Shown here piece by piece: positions 38,516 to 50,400 of a stretch of DNA of 64,000 nucleotides. The notes under the pieces were generated by a model. It made no database searches and was not told the DNA's origin. It worked only from the letters and a program-made list of their open reading frames with translations. Position 1 is the stretch's first letter. Each line of letters begins with the position of its first letter. Both the position numbers and the translations under genes were made by a program. Source of the stretch: Hofstenia miamia (lineage: Eukaryota; Xenacoelomorpha; Acoela; Hofsteniidae); the NCBI GenBank assembly GCA_900660155.1, contig CABFPE010001106.1:54731-118730 (forward strand). Reading direction: 5' to 3'.

Positions 38516-41079
38516 TGGTTTCAGATTAAACAAAGCGTTAAGAGTTTTTGAGAAATAAGCGCCTTAAAAATATTTGTATGACAATGAAAATGTTTAAAAT
38601 TTCTCAGGCACTAACATTAATACTGTGAAGTCACGCAACAAAAAGTTCGACGATTGCTCTTCTGGGTTAAAAGATTCCATTTTATGACAAGTTATGGATA
38701 AGCAAATAGCCTATGTACATGTATATTCATATGGGAATATAGACAACAATACGTTCAAAATTTATACTGGAAATCTGCATATGGCACTTCATATGTCATA
38801 AGATAATAAACTTCATTAATCAAATTCTGGATCATCTTAAATGAGCTTTCATCCTACATTAAACAACAATTTACTTCAATAGAAGATTTCACATTTTATT
38901 CTAAGATATAATTATTTTGTAAGATTAAAATCTCAAGAAATATTTCCTAAGGAATCATAGTTGAGCTCGAGAATTATAAATCAAATTAAAGTCAATGATT
39001 ATCTCTGTAAGAAATTCACTTATCGATTGGGCAATATTTTCTGTAAAGGCTTTCAATTCACACACTAATTGGAAATATGTTCGATATACTTTGATTCACA
39101 TATTTATTGGTGAGTGGTAACGTGTTTTTTAGGTTGTCACTTCTTTATTAGGTGCAGCATTTGCTGCTTTGCTGAGGTACATTCTCATTGGAAATGTATT
39201 ACACCTAATAAGTAACTCTAATTAAAATGAAAGGTTTCACTCTTTCAAGAAAATGAGGTCTCATAGATTCATTTTGCATAAATTAAGTTTTCGAGAATAC
39301 ATCTACATTGTTAAGACCAATAACATTATTCATCACTGGTACAAAAGTGTAGTAAAAAATCTCAAAAGTTACTAGTTGTAGTGAAAATACATACAAACTT
39401 GCACGGACTTTTCCTTATATAATGTTAACATTGTATAATAAACAATCCAATAGAATAAATTTGAAGGCAATGACGCCATCTAGTGAATTTCTTATTAGCA
39501 TAGTGATAGATGATTTGCAGGTTTTATAAAAACGTTTATTTACAAGTCCTTCTCACGTTATATCAGCGTTTTTGAAAACCTAAATTTTTGCATGTAATTC
39601 TATTAAGTTTTTAATTGTTTTCTAAATGTTGCCGGCCTTTTAGTAAATTGTAAAACTAATTGTAAGAGAATTGTTGCTATAATTACTGAACTTTCACAAA
39701 AATCTTCCAAATTATTATGTTAGTAATTCACAAATGGGATTTTAAAGCAAAAAGTTGCTGGAATTTCATATATCAATGCTTACAATAAACATGATGCCTC
39801 TGTTATTCTTTTTATAACCAATTACATAGAAGATATTTGCAGCAAACTAAAGTTTTATGCTATTTCAGAAAATTCAGATGTCACTAATCGACGCTGAAAA
39901 TGTCCTCTCAAATTAATGACATTTCTTCATATTTGAAGGAGGAAACTAACAATTGAGATTTTTTCTGAAATGAAGCCTGTCTATAAGAATGAGTCGCTAA
40001 CTTGAAAATAAAACTCCAGGCTCAATTATAAACCAATGTAGAACCAGAAATATTTTAGCATTAAAGAAATTTTCACTTTCTTGAATTAGTCAAAATCTTG
40101 ACTCTGGACAACTGTTGCAGAATTGCGTGGTCAATACGTATAACGTACGTGCAAATTTGGCAGAAGAAAGCAGAAAAATTACTCAAAGAATGCTTCTAAC
40201 GGAATCTTTGTGTCAGATTCCGCACTAAAAACTACTTTTTGCAAGAAATCTTTCTCATGAAACGTGATTGTGTACAGAAGAAAACCTGTTCTTATTTGTA
40301 TTTTTAGAGCGTGTTTTGCACATTATTAATTTAACTTGTTACTCGCAGCTTGAACAATGAAATATTTTCAAAAAATATGTTTTAATATGTATCTGATTAT
40401 GAGTACAAAGATTCGTCAGTGACTGAAAATTGTTAGCCATTTAGGCAAAGCCTAAACATGTTTCAAGAGTATTACTTAGTGATTATCCTTAAAGAGCTTG
40501 TTGTTTTTTTAAAAGAAACAAACGTTTTCAAACAATTTTATCCAAATGTATATATTGTTGGGAATGTGCACCCATGAAATGGTAAAAATGTGTACAAAAT
40601 TGCGTTTCGAAAGCTCATGTAGTTAAAAAACTAACTATTTTTAATGAAAATTCCGATTTCTTTAAATTCATTTAAATTATTGGCTCAGATAGGGCAAGTA
40701 TAAGGAATACGAGAACGTTAAGTAAATTTGTCTAATTTACATGAATACAGACACACATTAAAATGTTTTAGCAAAGTTTTCACAAATTATTTTAAATATC
40801 TAAGTACCATAGTAATGGTTAAAAGTCGTTTACTTAATTAGATAATAGTCTTAATGCGTTCAGAGGTAGATGGTTTCTTACTATTATTAACTACCTGTGT
40901 AAGACCTGGAATCTCGCGTATGAGATCTTTGCCAATTTAAACACATGCACAAGAGATTCCTAGGGAAGTTGAAGATTCCTTGCAAGGTAGCAATTTTCCA
41001 CAATATTCAAGCTAAGAGGGTTTTGATGTAATTCAAGGGTAGTAAAGGTGGCATTCCTGAAAGAAATGATAAGTCGCTA
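38516..41079. other. AT-rich region, no gene seen
   Basis: Only a small inverted repeat is noted: TTATTAGGTG at 39145-39154 answered by CACCTAATAA at 39202-39211, with a 47-nt loop. No coding signal. Confidence 0.6.
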
Positions 41080-43434
41080 ACTTTAAGACAGCACCATGAC
41101 AAAAATCAACTTGACAATATTCTAAGTCATATTAGCATAAACGATATCAGCATTGATGATGTTGTCCGTCTAGGTAGATATCAGGAAAAGAAAACACGAA
41201 CAATTATGGTAAAATTTATAAGCATTTGGGAAACCAGAAAAATTCTTAGCCACGCTTACGTTATGGTTAGACAATGTATTGGTCACGCGTGATGTATCAC
41301 ATTTTGGTAAAATGGCACGTCTAACCACCAAGTTAATTACCGATGTGAGATTGGATTTCCTAACTTCTCTTGCTACCAATCACCGAGTCTAATCATGGCC
41401 TTATAAACTTAAAACCTTTTCTCAAAAAGTATTCATATCGTGAGCGCTTTCACCTTGAGAAAGTCATAATCAAAAAAAAATATGATCTTATTCAATGCAG
41501 AGCAAATCACAAAAGATAAAAGTACGAAATTTGTAGCGTTTATCATAAAAATGTTAAAGCTACGGACTAACTACCACACTCAGGATTACCCTCCGTTTTT
41601 AATGGAAATGTCCACAGTATTCGAGACAAAGTGAAGATCTAAGTTTTACTGCATCTTATTAAAAACCAGATATTATCCTCATCATTGCAACTTGGTTACG
41701 CGATGACGAATTTTTTTGAATTTACCAACTATGCTCCTTACAAAAAAAATAGTCTCTAATCATGCCCAAGGTTGCAGTATTCTTGCATATGTCAGTATTT
41801 CATGGTGCAACCAAATCCACAACCGTACTAATGATTTTTCAAGTCTTTTATCTACTTCTGGTGATCACGAATGATTAATCCTACAGCTACGCTCTTTATA
41901 TTTTTCGGGCGAACTTAGCTCGATGTGGCTTATATGAGTTTATTTACCTTCAAGTGGTAACACTTAATTCTAACATATACTCTACCAGATTATCGATAGC
42001 ATTTTAAACAAACAACCTCTAAGCTGTATCTTAGTTACTGTTGATTTTAATAATGCTCCAATAAATGCAATGTTATATCGAGATCTTAAGTAGTACATAT
42101 CTAAGACAACACGCAAGAATGTCATTCTGGTCTACTTTTTTTGCAATATACATGACTGCTATGACATTAATGTCCGATCACAACATGCTCTTTGCCTCTC
42201 TAAAATATATACCTCTGCACAATCGAAGACTTGTGAGAGTCTCGATCGTATTCCATGTTATTTAGAATGCACTGATTGGTCCATTTTCGAATCACCATAT
42301 CTTTACTCACATACTGAGGTAAACATATCTTTCGTAATAAAATCTACTAAATCATTTTTTACATTCCTTCCCAAATAAAAACCCTGGATATTAAAAGACC
42401 TGAAGTACTAACTACAGTGGTGTAGATTACTTAGGAAATCAGGAAGGACCACTGAATCAAATCAGATTCATCATCACATCATCAAACAAATAATATTACA
42501 AAGACAAACCTACTTAGAAAAATATTTCAATGATAGTGGTAACGATAGCATGTCTGCCTGGAACCTAGTTTGCCAAGTAACCAATGATATTAGAAGCGCT
42601 GTTAATTTTCAGGATATCAATGACCTATCGAATCCACAGAATGATTTTTATATTGTTTGCTATCTAAATAATTTCTTTTTAAGACACGTGTGAGATCATC
42701 TCAATATTTCTGTTACAGATATCGGTTTGAGGATTCCGCCAAGATGGCATAAAGTATACCTCCGCTTTTTAAAAACAAACCCGAAAAAATCATTCTACGC
42801 TTTTTTTAGTCAACACTATCCAACTAGTTTCAAGCAACAGGTACCCGTTATACCTGTACCAAAAATTCATATTCCAAAGGTAATAAACCTAAGGACTATT
42901 GCGTTAACATCTCATGTAAGTAAATGCATCGAATTTTTCATTAAGCAGCACCGTATTCATAATTTTTATACCATATCTGATATAACACAGTTTGCATATT
43001 AAAAAAGGACGTTCAATCACACACTACATAATTTCGCTTTTTTGACTATGCTACAAGAGCTTTGGACTACCCAGCCGCTTTCAATAAAGTAGATCATAAC
43101 ACTGCTTGTATGAAGCTGATTGAATCAAATTTCCCAGATTAGTTAATTAGAATGACCATGTCGTTTTTTCACGATCGTCATAAACGTGCTCATATAAATT
43201 ACGTAGGATCTGGCTTTCTTCAAGGTTGCCTCCTATCCGATATTATGTTCCTTATTTACGCAAAGGATCTCACTGTTGTAATCCAAAAATGTTCATTGCT
43301 AAAATATGCCGATCATACCACCTTATTGTGCGCGATATCAAAGAGCACTGATACGCAAATCTGCTTCAATAAATGTCAATCTATTGTAAATTGGACCAGA
43401 GACAACAGCATGGAGCTTAACATCAACAATTGAT
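41080..43434 (+). pseudogene. Decayed non-LTR retrotransposon (LINE): ORF1, endonuclease and reverse-transcriptase remnants
   Basis: Pieces of a LINE occur in the right order on the plus strand, in shifting frames. About 41095-41400: ORF1-like 'DVVRLGRYQ..RTIMVKF' with 'IL-HA' following. About 41605-41760: apurinic-endonuclease-like 'NVHSIRDKV' and 'KPDIILII-TWLRDD'. 42727-43002: RT region with 'PVIPVPKIH', 'NLRTIALTS' and 'KCIEFFI'. 43152-43433: RT core 'FLQGCLLSDIMFLIYAKDL', then 'KYADHTTLL' and 'IVNWTRDNSMELN'. The catalytic box of active elements is YADD; here it is YADH, so the polymerase is dead even apart from the frameshifts. The gene order and motifs fit Jockey/CR1-like LINEs, but the clade is not settled. 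Confidence 0.88.
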
Positions 43435-44302
43435 GCGTTCAGTTCAGACGAGAACCTTTTGATGTATATCATTTGATTTATTCAAAAATGCATCCATCAA
43501 AAAGATGCTCGTCTAAACTCACATCATTCAAATTGATGCACAAACAGCTTGCGTTTTTTTGAGGTAGTTCAAAAGATGTTCGTCTGAACGCAAATTATTC
43601 ATTTGAACGATCAATAATTAACGACTTTGTTTTGGTGAGAGATTGTCTCAAGTAGCGTGAGTCTTCAAATACAAGGATTTTGAAGCTCAACAATTTTAAT
43701 TTCAAAATAAACCTGACGATATTGAATTCTAAATGTTCCAATTTTTTAACAAAATTCGTTTATTCCTTTCAATGAAACAATATTGGTTTTTCACAAGTTA
43801 TGCCACTGTATTGTCAATATATTTTACATGCGTGTATATCTAATTGAAATCACTAATAAACCAGAATTAGTACATGTATTAAAATTTAATTATATTGTTC
43901 ATTTGTATAATTACAAGGAAACTTTAAGCAATTAATTTCGGTTGTTTGAGAAATCAGCAATTAACTACTTGATCTTGGCAATATTATATAACAATATATA
44001 GAATTAAACATTCAATCGAATTCGTTTTTATTTTAATGTTTTGAATCAGTAATTGAGGTGTTGATTATAATCTTCCTAGTGATAGAAAAACACAATTCCT
44101 ATTAAACTTAATTGATGAATAAACAAGTGGTTGTGCATCAAAATAATGCTCGTCTGAACGCAATTTCATCAAATTGATGTTGATGTACATTAAAAAGACG
44201 CTCGTCTGAACGCTCCCAAATTTCGATAGATGCATCAAAAAAGCATACATCAAAAAGATGCTCGTCTGAACGCACTTTCATAAAAGATACCCGTCTGAAC
44301 AG
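43435..44302. mobile_element. Non-autonomous element with seven copies of a 'GATGCTCGTCTGAACG' motif
   Basis: Motif copies of the form (A)TCAAAAAGATGCTCGTCTGAACGC are seen near 43494, 43571, 44136, 44186, 44246 and 44281 on the plus strand, and inverted near 43435 (GCGTTCAGTTCAGACGAG). The cluster at each end with unrelated AT-rich DNA between (43620-44130) looks like subterminal repeats of a DNA transposon derivative. It begins immediately where the LINE reverse transcriptase reading ends, so it probably inserted into or next to the LINE. No transposase frame is present and target duplications are not clear. The superfamily is unknown. Confidence 0.6.
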
Positions 44303-44429
44303 TTAACGGTGCCCTTTTAGGGCAGGCCAATGGTTTCTTATTTTCACTGTTTTACCAGCATCAGGCTTGAGCAAATACCCCTAAATCATGAAACCTATGT
44401 TAGAACGAATCTTGCACATTGTAATGGAT

Positions 44430-44651
44430 TAGTGGCGTATGCAGGGGCATAGGAAATGCTCCCACGTCAGATTTTCAACAATGATTTTTAGCTAAATAAA
44501 AATTTATGCTGTTAAAAATGACGAGTAAGTATTAAACTAAAATGCTTTTTAGGATTTTTTTTCAATATTTTGAGAATTTCACACCGTTTTGACGACTCAA
44601 ATAAATTACTACTGAGACCACCCTATCAAAAACATCCTGCGTACGCCCCTA
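44430..44651. mobile_element. hAT-type MITE
   Basis: A 222-bp element with ends TAGTGGCGTATGCAGG and CCTGCGTACGCCCCTA, inverted copies with two mismatches. Flanks taatggat and tagtgcat match at 6 of 8 positions, the expected 8-bp target duplication. Same family as 34989-35152 by its end sequence. No coding content. Confidence 0.78.
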
Positions 44652-45391
44652 TAGTGCATCCATATGTGGTATTAAAATGTTAGTGAAATTATTGCATTAT
44701 CTAATCAAAGCATATAGCTTTTCAAATCAAATCTATGATACTACCATCTTTCATATGTTTCATAGCGCTTTAGCTTGCTATCCAAAACCAAAAGAGTTTA
44801 GAAACATTGACTGGCCATATCGATTCTAATCAATCAAATGAAATAGCTGTGCGTACGATTATGGTTATAAAATATACATGTATTGCAAAAATCAGCATCG
44901 ACACAAAATATTTGGACTTGACTTTGCTAGGTTCAAATATATTTTAGGCCAAAGTACACGAAGTGCAGCCCAAAATAGAGAAAAACGGTGATTAGAACCA
45001 ATGAGAGACATATTTACTTAGCTAGCCTTAATAATAGCTATATTGAGTTAAGTGAAACATTGTTGTATACTAATGTTCAGGTAATCACAACGTGCGGGCT
45101 GGCAAGAAAAAATAAATATAACCGGGAGTTACTGACCAAAAAGCGAGAGATTTGGGAAGAAACAGGAAAACTTAATAATTTCTTAAAAACAAAATGTTTC
45201 CTGTTACATGTATTACTACCACATAGCAAAGCATGCTATTAAATCCCTGATAATTTTAAAATAAGTTTAAGTTTACACAACTAATAAGCAACTTATTTTT
45301 TGTTATAGTTTTTTATGCATTATCTTTGCGACGGTAAATATACAGGTCATTTTTTGATTGCACCTACCCTATTTCAGAGTGATTTAGTGAC

Positions 45392-45432
<41 letters not shown>

Positions 45433-45878
45433 CAAATAACTGCAATTTTCTTCGACATTCTAATGTGGTGGGGTCGCGTAAATATATATAATGTAGACAT
45501 TTCTGCAATTCAAATTGGCACAATGGTGGCTAGTTTTTTTAAATTGCAGCAAGAACAACTGAAATAAATTTGGTCTTAGTAGCAACTATAAAACACAAAA
45601 GCCTAGAAATAGCTTTATAAAACCCCCTTATACACATAATTTATAATTCAATATAGTTGTTCAGAAATTGCAAGCCTATTGTATTTGAATAACTTCCATT
45701 CCTTTGTGTTAAAAATTATCATTCAATAATTAAAAACAATTAAAATTGACTTTATTATTTTCAAGCTACAAATCGCTTAAATTACAAACGTAATGTGAGA
45801 TGGCAATGACTTGAATTTCTACCGTTATTATTAAACTAAAACTACAGTTCACGAAAATCAGTCTTAAATTTTAAAGGA
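44652..45878. other. Region between MITE and ARF gene 3' end
   Basis: Contains a TA microsatellite (45399-45430) and no gene. The open frame at 44988-45242 has no recognisable homology and a weak AT-rich composition. Confidence 0.6.
45399..45430. repeat. (TA)n microsatellite
   Basis: An uninterrupted TA run of about 32 bp. Confidence 0.95.
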
Positions 45879-48579
45879 CTAATTTGTGTTTGTTACCAGC
45901 CAATCGAATCCTTCTTTAATGCCAACACCAGTGATTGCACAAGATCCTTGAACCCAATATGAACGCATTGTAGATATTTTATCCAACTCTAAGCGCTCCT
46001 GTAACTCTTCGGCTTGTACTGCTAAACTGTCGTGTTAAAAAGCATCAAGGTAATTATAAAATAACTAATTAACAAGATTGGGTAATCAGGATAAATATTT
46101 TCCAAGTAGCACTCTCTTTTCAATCATAATTAAAATCTGTGCAATTCCGTTAAATTCTAATCAAAATTTCCATTCTTGGGCAAAAGGATAATTCACAAAA
46201 AACGGCAGGATTAGGCTTAGTTTTTAAAATCTAATGCAAATAATAAATATATTAGTAAAACCATGAGAAATGCAAAACAGGAGAAGAAAGTGTAAAATAT
46301 ACCTTCGAATTCAGATTTAGCAATAAGGATTATAGAACTGCTACCATTGTAGTCTTAAGTAAATCTATGGAAGACATTCATATATACATGTACATGTTGC
46401 ACAACAAACCTAATGCTCGTATTATAAAGCACATAATGAGGATAACGTTCTTTATTTATAAATTGTATGAGCATTTATTTTTGCAAATTTTAATAAGTTT
46501 AAAGGTTTCCTAATTTTTGTAATGGACTTTTAGATGCCTACCTCCTGGTAAGTCCTGTTTGTTTGCAAAAATTAAAACAGGTAAGTGATGCAAAAGTTGA
46601 TGTTCGAGAATTTTATGAAGTTCATGACATGCATCTGAGATTCGCTTCCGATCTGCGCAATCAATGACATAGATGATGGAAGTGGTGCCTTGGAAGTATG
46701 AAGACCATAAATGTCGCATTCGTTCTTGACCTCCAATATCCTATGATTAATATTTTGACAATTGAAATAAGATTAGCAATAGGGATCAATGTAAATGTAG
46801 TGTAAATAATTAGAAAGAATGCATATTGCGGTAGAATACATGATATTTTGACAAACATGTAATTCAGCGTCTCTTATTGGATGATATATGAGGAAGTAAC
46901 CCATGTAGAAAAAATATGGTTCTACAAAATGCTTGACGCATGTTCAGCTGTTGATTAACTTTATTAAGCATTCTATTTCAATATTTTAAAAGAGTTTCAA
47001 TACAAATTTCATGGCCGAAGTTCAGTGAAAAAAATTGAAAAAACGAATACCCAAACGTTAAACTTTGATCTTCCAAATTGAATGGTTTCGTAGTTGAATC
47101 CATGTGTTGGAATCGTCCCACTGGTCAAATTGTAGCGAAGTTTGTATAAAATCGCTAAAGAAAACAATAAGTTCTTTAATTAAGAGTAAATCTACCTCCC
47201 ACTATAATTTAGTAATTGCAGTTTTTAGTAGTTACTAAATTATTACAGCAGTTGTTAGAAAAAGGCTTCCATATATTAAAATGCGTTTCCCAAAATTTTT
47301 TTCAATGATATTTTTCATTTTTCTAGAAATTCTGATTTTGCAGCTGATAGCAGAAATTTTGAAAATAAAAATCATCTCGTACCCAAAATAATTAATAAAT
47401 TACTGCCATTTTAGTAAGTTTTAAGCTTAATTTCCAAATGCATACGTGTATTGTATTTTCCTGTTGTAAATCTTATAGTATAACAACATAAAAATATAAG
47501 ACGCTACGTTACGTGGGAAGCACGCGAAATGAGTCACAAGAATGATTTACTATATTATGGTGGATCAAAAAAATACGCAACAAAAGCTGCCATAGAAGAA
47601 TCATTAAGAACAGGAAACAAACTTTTAGCCATTCAAAATAACATAGAATTTCTTTATAATGATGACAACAGCATCTATGAAATTAGAGATGCGCTTCTTC
47701 CTAACTCACGATTTGAGAAAGTGGAAGACGAATTTGAAAATATGAAGTATTCTACGAAGAATGACGTAAATGGAATATTTTCTAGACTAAGAAAAGGTGA
47801 AAATTGAAATATTTGGTACTTTAATTAATATTGTCTTTCAATAATTATATTTTACAACCTGAGTTTTAGACTCTATTGCGAGAAAAATGTCACACGATAA
47901 CAAGAATTCTGAAAGCATTCAGAAAATTGCTTCATCCGAGGGTGCAGTTGATAAGAAAAATATTAAAATTGATCAGCCAAATAACCTGATGACCGGACTT
48001 CCAGTTACATCTACCACAGACATTGCTTCAAATAGACCACTTCCACAACCTGTAACACAAGTTGTAAACACTCCATCGCTGAAGCTTTCCCTTCCTCTGC
48101 AACATCAAAACTCTGTTCTTGATGAAAAAACTCTAACAATGCCATCTTTGCAAGTAACAGTGAAACCCTTAGAAAGTGCGGCGCAAAATTTTCGACCGTT
48201 AATGCAATCTTACAATCCTTACCATGCTATGACTAGTCATTCTGGCTTAGCCAATATGGCAGCATATGGTTTTGAAAATGATGACTCGTCGTCTTCTTCG
48301 AGTTCAGAATCATCGAGTGAAGAGGAAGTTTGGGTTGTGAATTGGTAAATAAATGAACTATGCAAAAGTACTTAGCTAAATAGATTTAATTTCTCAATAC
48401 GTTCTATATTTTGTACTTCAGACGAATACTAGATAATAATACAAATTGTCTTAATTATGACTGTTTAAGATAATGACAGAAGACAGCGAAAACTCACTTG
48501 TTTTTCCAGCTGAATCAAGGCCTAACATTAGAACCTGCCAGCTTTTCGATCTAAAAAGTCTTGAAAAGAAACCACCCAT
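45879..48579 (-). CDS. ARF-family small GTPase, four exons, complete
   Basis: Exons (minus strand): 48579-48498, 47154-47051, 46740-46542, 46018-45879; 525 nt, 174 residues. All introns are GT-AG and every phase fits (1, 0, 1). The protein begins MGGFFSRLF, a typical N-myristoylation start with amphipathic helix. G-box motifs: P-loop GLDSAGKTT, switch I TIPTHGFNYET, switch II WDIGGQERMR, NKQD (FANKQDLPG), and the G5-like CAITGVG replacing the usual CATSG. The tail KEGFDWL mirrors ARF/ARL1. These GTPases cycle on Golgi or other membranes and recruit coats and tethers. MGGFFS at the N-terminus recalls ARL1, but 'GTTSIIYVIDCADRKRI' and the C-terminus are diverged, so the subfamily is left open. 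Intron 1 contains a gene on the opposite strand. Confidence 0.94.
47529..48348 (+). CDS. Two-exon gene nested antisense in ARF intron 1; unknown 248-residue protein
   Basis: Exon 1 is 47529-47796, ending AAAAG before GTGAAA; exon 2 is 47870-48348 after the acceptor gagttttag. The 73-nt intron joins two frames that would otherwise be two separate ORFs: phase 1 on both sides gives RLRK-DSIARK-MSHDN and a continuous 248-residue frame to TAA. Residues 1-90 are charged and probably folded (MSHKNDLLYYGGSKKYATK, AAIEESLRTGNKLLAIQ, IRDALLPNSRF). Residues 95-225 are polar and Pro/Gln/Thr-rich, likely disordered. The end is acidic and Ser-rich (DDSSSSSSSESSSEEE) closing on VWVVNW. There is no signal peptide or membrane segment. 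An AATAAA overlaps the stop. I do not recognise the family; the Ser/Glu tract suggests casein kinase 2 sites, an inference. Both exons lie fully within the ARF intron (47155-48497). Confidence 0.7.
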
Positions 48580-49585
48580 TTAAATCCACTTGCTGAATTT
48601 TGATTGTAATGATGACACGAATCATCAGGAAGTTGTTTATTCAATTCTACGAGGTTAACAACTGTACACAAAAGTCGGAGTTTAAATAAATAGTTAATAC
48701 GTATTTAAATATAAGACAATCAATGACCATTTTAGTAAATTCTGATACACGTAGGTACTTTAAACTTCGAAATTTATTGTTCTAGAGAACCTTAAAGTTA
48801 TGGAATTGTTATTTATAATTATTAAGTGGCCAAATGAGATAGGAAACAAAATTACATGTTTCCAAACTGAACTTATTTTTATTTCTTAATATGAAAACTA
48901 TATTTGAATGTAGCAGACTTAAGCCCTATTAAGCTGTTTTCTATATTTTGTATTTTCATTTGACTTTTAAATAAACATTGGTTGCTTATTTATATCCAAT
49001 TCTATGCATTCAGCTTTAGGCGTTAAATTCAAATTTTGGGAATTTACAAGTATATTATACGCTTACATTTTCAATTGTTAGCGTATTAAATTTCTTTTAG
49101 AAGGTTTTTGGTTGTGCTTTAAGTTACATGGATAGAAGCAAAAACTGTGTCTGAGAATTTATTGTACACTACTTTGACTAATTCAAGCCAAAAGCATTTG
49201 AAGACTGCTAACCTTCCAGCTCTGCTCTAGCCATTAGCTACCGTTCATCCTCCGAGCTTGGCCTATCTTTCGTTTGTCTAAAACTGAACTTGTGTGTTTC
49301 GAAGTTAACCTTGCTATATTTGTGATACTGTATTGATCATTATGTCGCTTGTAACGAGTCTTATAAACACGCAGCGCAGCAGTTGATGAATTTACATTTG
49401 CTAAATATACATATGGCTCAATATATTTGATGCACATTTGCAAATCCAATATGAAATGCTGGAAAATATTTACACAAATTGAAATTCGGATAAATAAAGT
49501 GCTCCTTGGAAGAATCTGAGTGATCAATTTATTTAATTGATGACAATAGCACCACATTAAAATTTTGCGTAACGTATGAGTAACG

Positions 49586-49643
<58 letters not shown>

Positions 49644-49842
49644 CAGTGCATAAAATTTAAAATTATAATATTCTCTTTTAACAAATGGAAACAAAATATT
49701 AATTACTTGAAGTAATAATGAAAATAATATTTGTTAGGAATGTGTACAAATAATTACACCCATAATATCATTCAATTGCTTTAAATATGAAAAAATACCT
49801 GTATTAAATAAAACATAAAGCATACAAAATTGCATATAGAAT
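48580..49842. other. Intergenic, TA microsatellite, no supported gene
   Basis: Lies between the ARF start and the next minus-strand exon. The 107-codon open frame at 49234-49557 (-) shows no family resemblance and no splice context. TA tract at 49587-49640. Confidence 0.55.
49587..49640. repeat. (TA)n microsatellite, longest in the window
   Basis: An uninterrupted TA run of about 54 bp. Confidence 0.95.
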
Positions 49843-50400
49843 TTATAAATCTTCCTCCAATGTGGACTGTAATCGAAGGGGCTTATATTCACAGACAGTG
49901 TTGATGCTGCCTCTTCGCATTTGTACCAACGTTCTTGTCTGACTAAGTTCTGTACTATTATTTAGTGCGTTAATAGATTTTGCACGCTTCTTAGCTCGAT
50001 GAATCGTGGTCATTTCATTCTTTTTAGTTGCACTTAAACGCGATTGGATAATTACATTTTTATTTCCCATTACAAAATAGTCAAATAGGCGCCATATGCT
50101 AATCACAGTTACCGTAGCTGTAAATCCAATAAAAAATATTAGAGAACCAAAAATGGCTGCAGAAAACCCTCGAAAGGGATCAGCCAACAACATAATATAT
50201 AATTCAGTAATGTTGCATAAAAAAGCAGTTGGTTCACATCATTTAGCTTCCGTTCATTCATCACGAAAGTTATCACTTATTCTCTGTAGACAGGTTTGGA
50301 CACACTCTGTAATTTGCAAAGCTTTATCTGGTCAAAATATTTGCACGATTGCCAGAATTGACATGGTGATCGAATGTTCAAAAATAATACATACACTCTT
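49843..50400 (-). pseudogene. Membrane-protein C-terminal exon, prominin-like, with three in-frame TGA codons
   Basis: A strong minus-strand acceptor (ttctccttttag) opens a 186-codon frame ending TAA at 49843. It has no TAA/TAG inside but three TGA: 50334-50332, 50256-50254 and 50241-50239. The parts read SILAIVQIF, TGA, PDKALQITECVQTCLQR.ISDNFRDE, TGA, TEAK, TGA, CEPTAFLCNITELYIMLLAD, PFRGFSAAIFGSLIFFIGFT, then a second half of the membrane span and a 75-residue basic, Ser/Thr-rich tail. The order Cys-x-Pro, N-glycosylation site, 'DP--GF', one membrane helix, 'L-DYF', short cytosolic tail resembles the C-terminus of prominins; this match is from pattern memory and tentative. The part after 50193 alone starts with ATG and is uninterrupted (116 codons). 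Alternatives: a pseudogene, or stops created by CGA-to-TGA change. Confidence 0.45.

Noticed and set aside
47529-48348. Interpreting the nested locus as two separate genes
   Set aside because: A 73-nt GT-AG intron with matching phase joins both frames and a pyrimidine-containing acceptor is present, so one gene is simpler.
49234-49557. 107-codon minus-strand frame
   Set aside because: No motif, no acceptor or promoter support; it reads like chance in a moderately balanced region.
50194-50400. A firm selenoprotein call for the TGA-containing exon
   Set aside because: No SECIS element was recognised, and CGA-to-TGA decay or a start at 50193 explains it as well.
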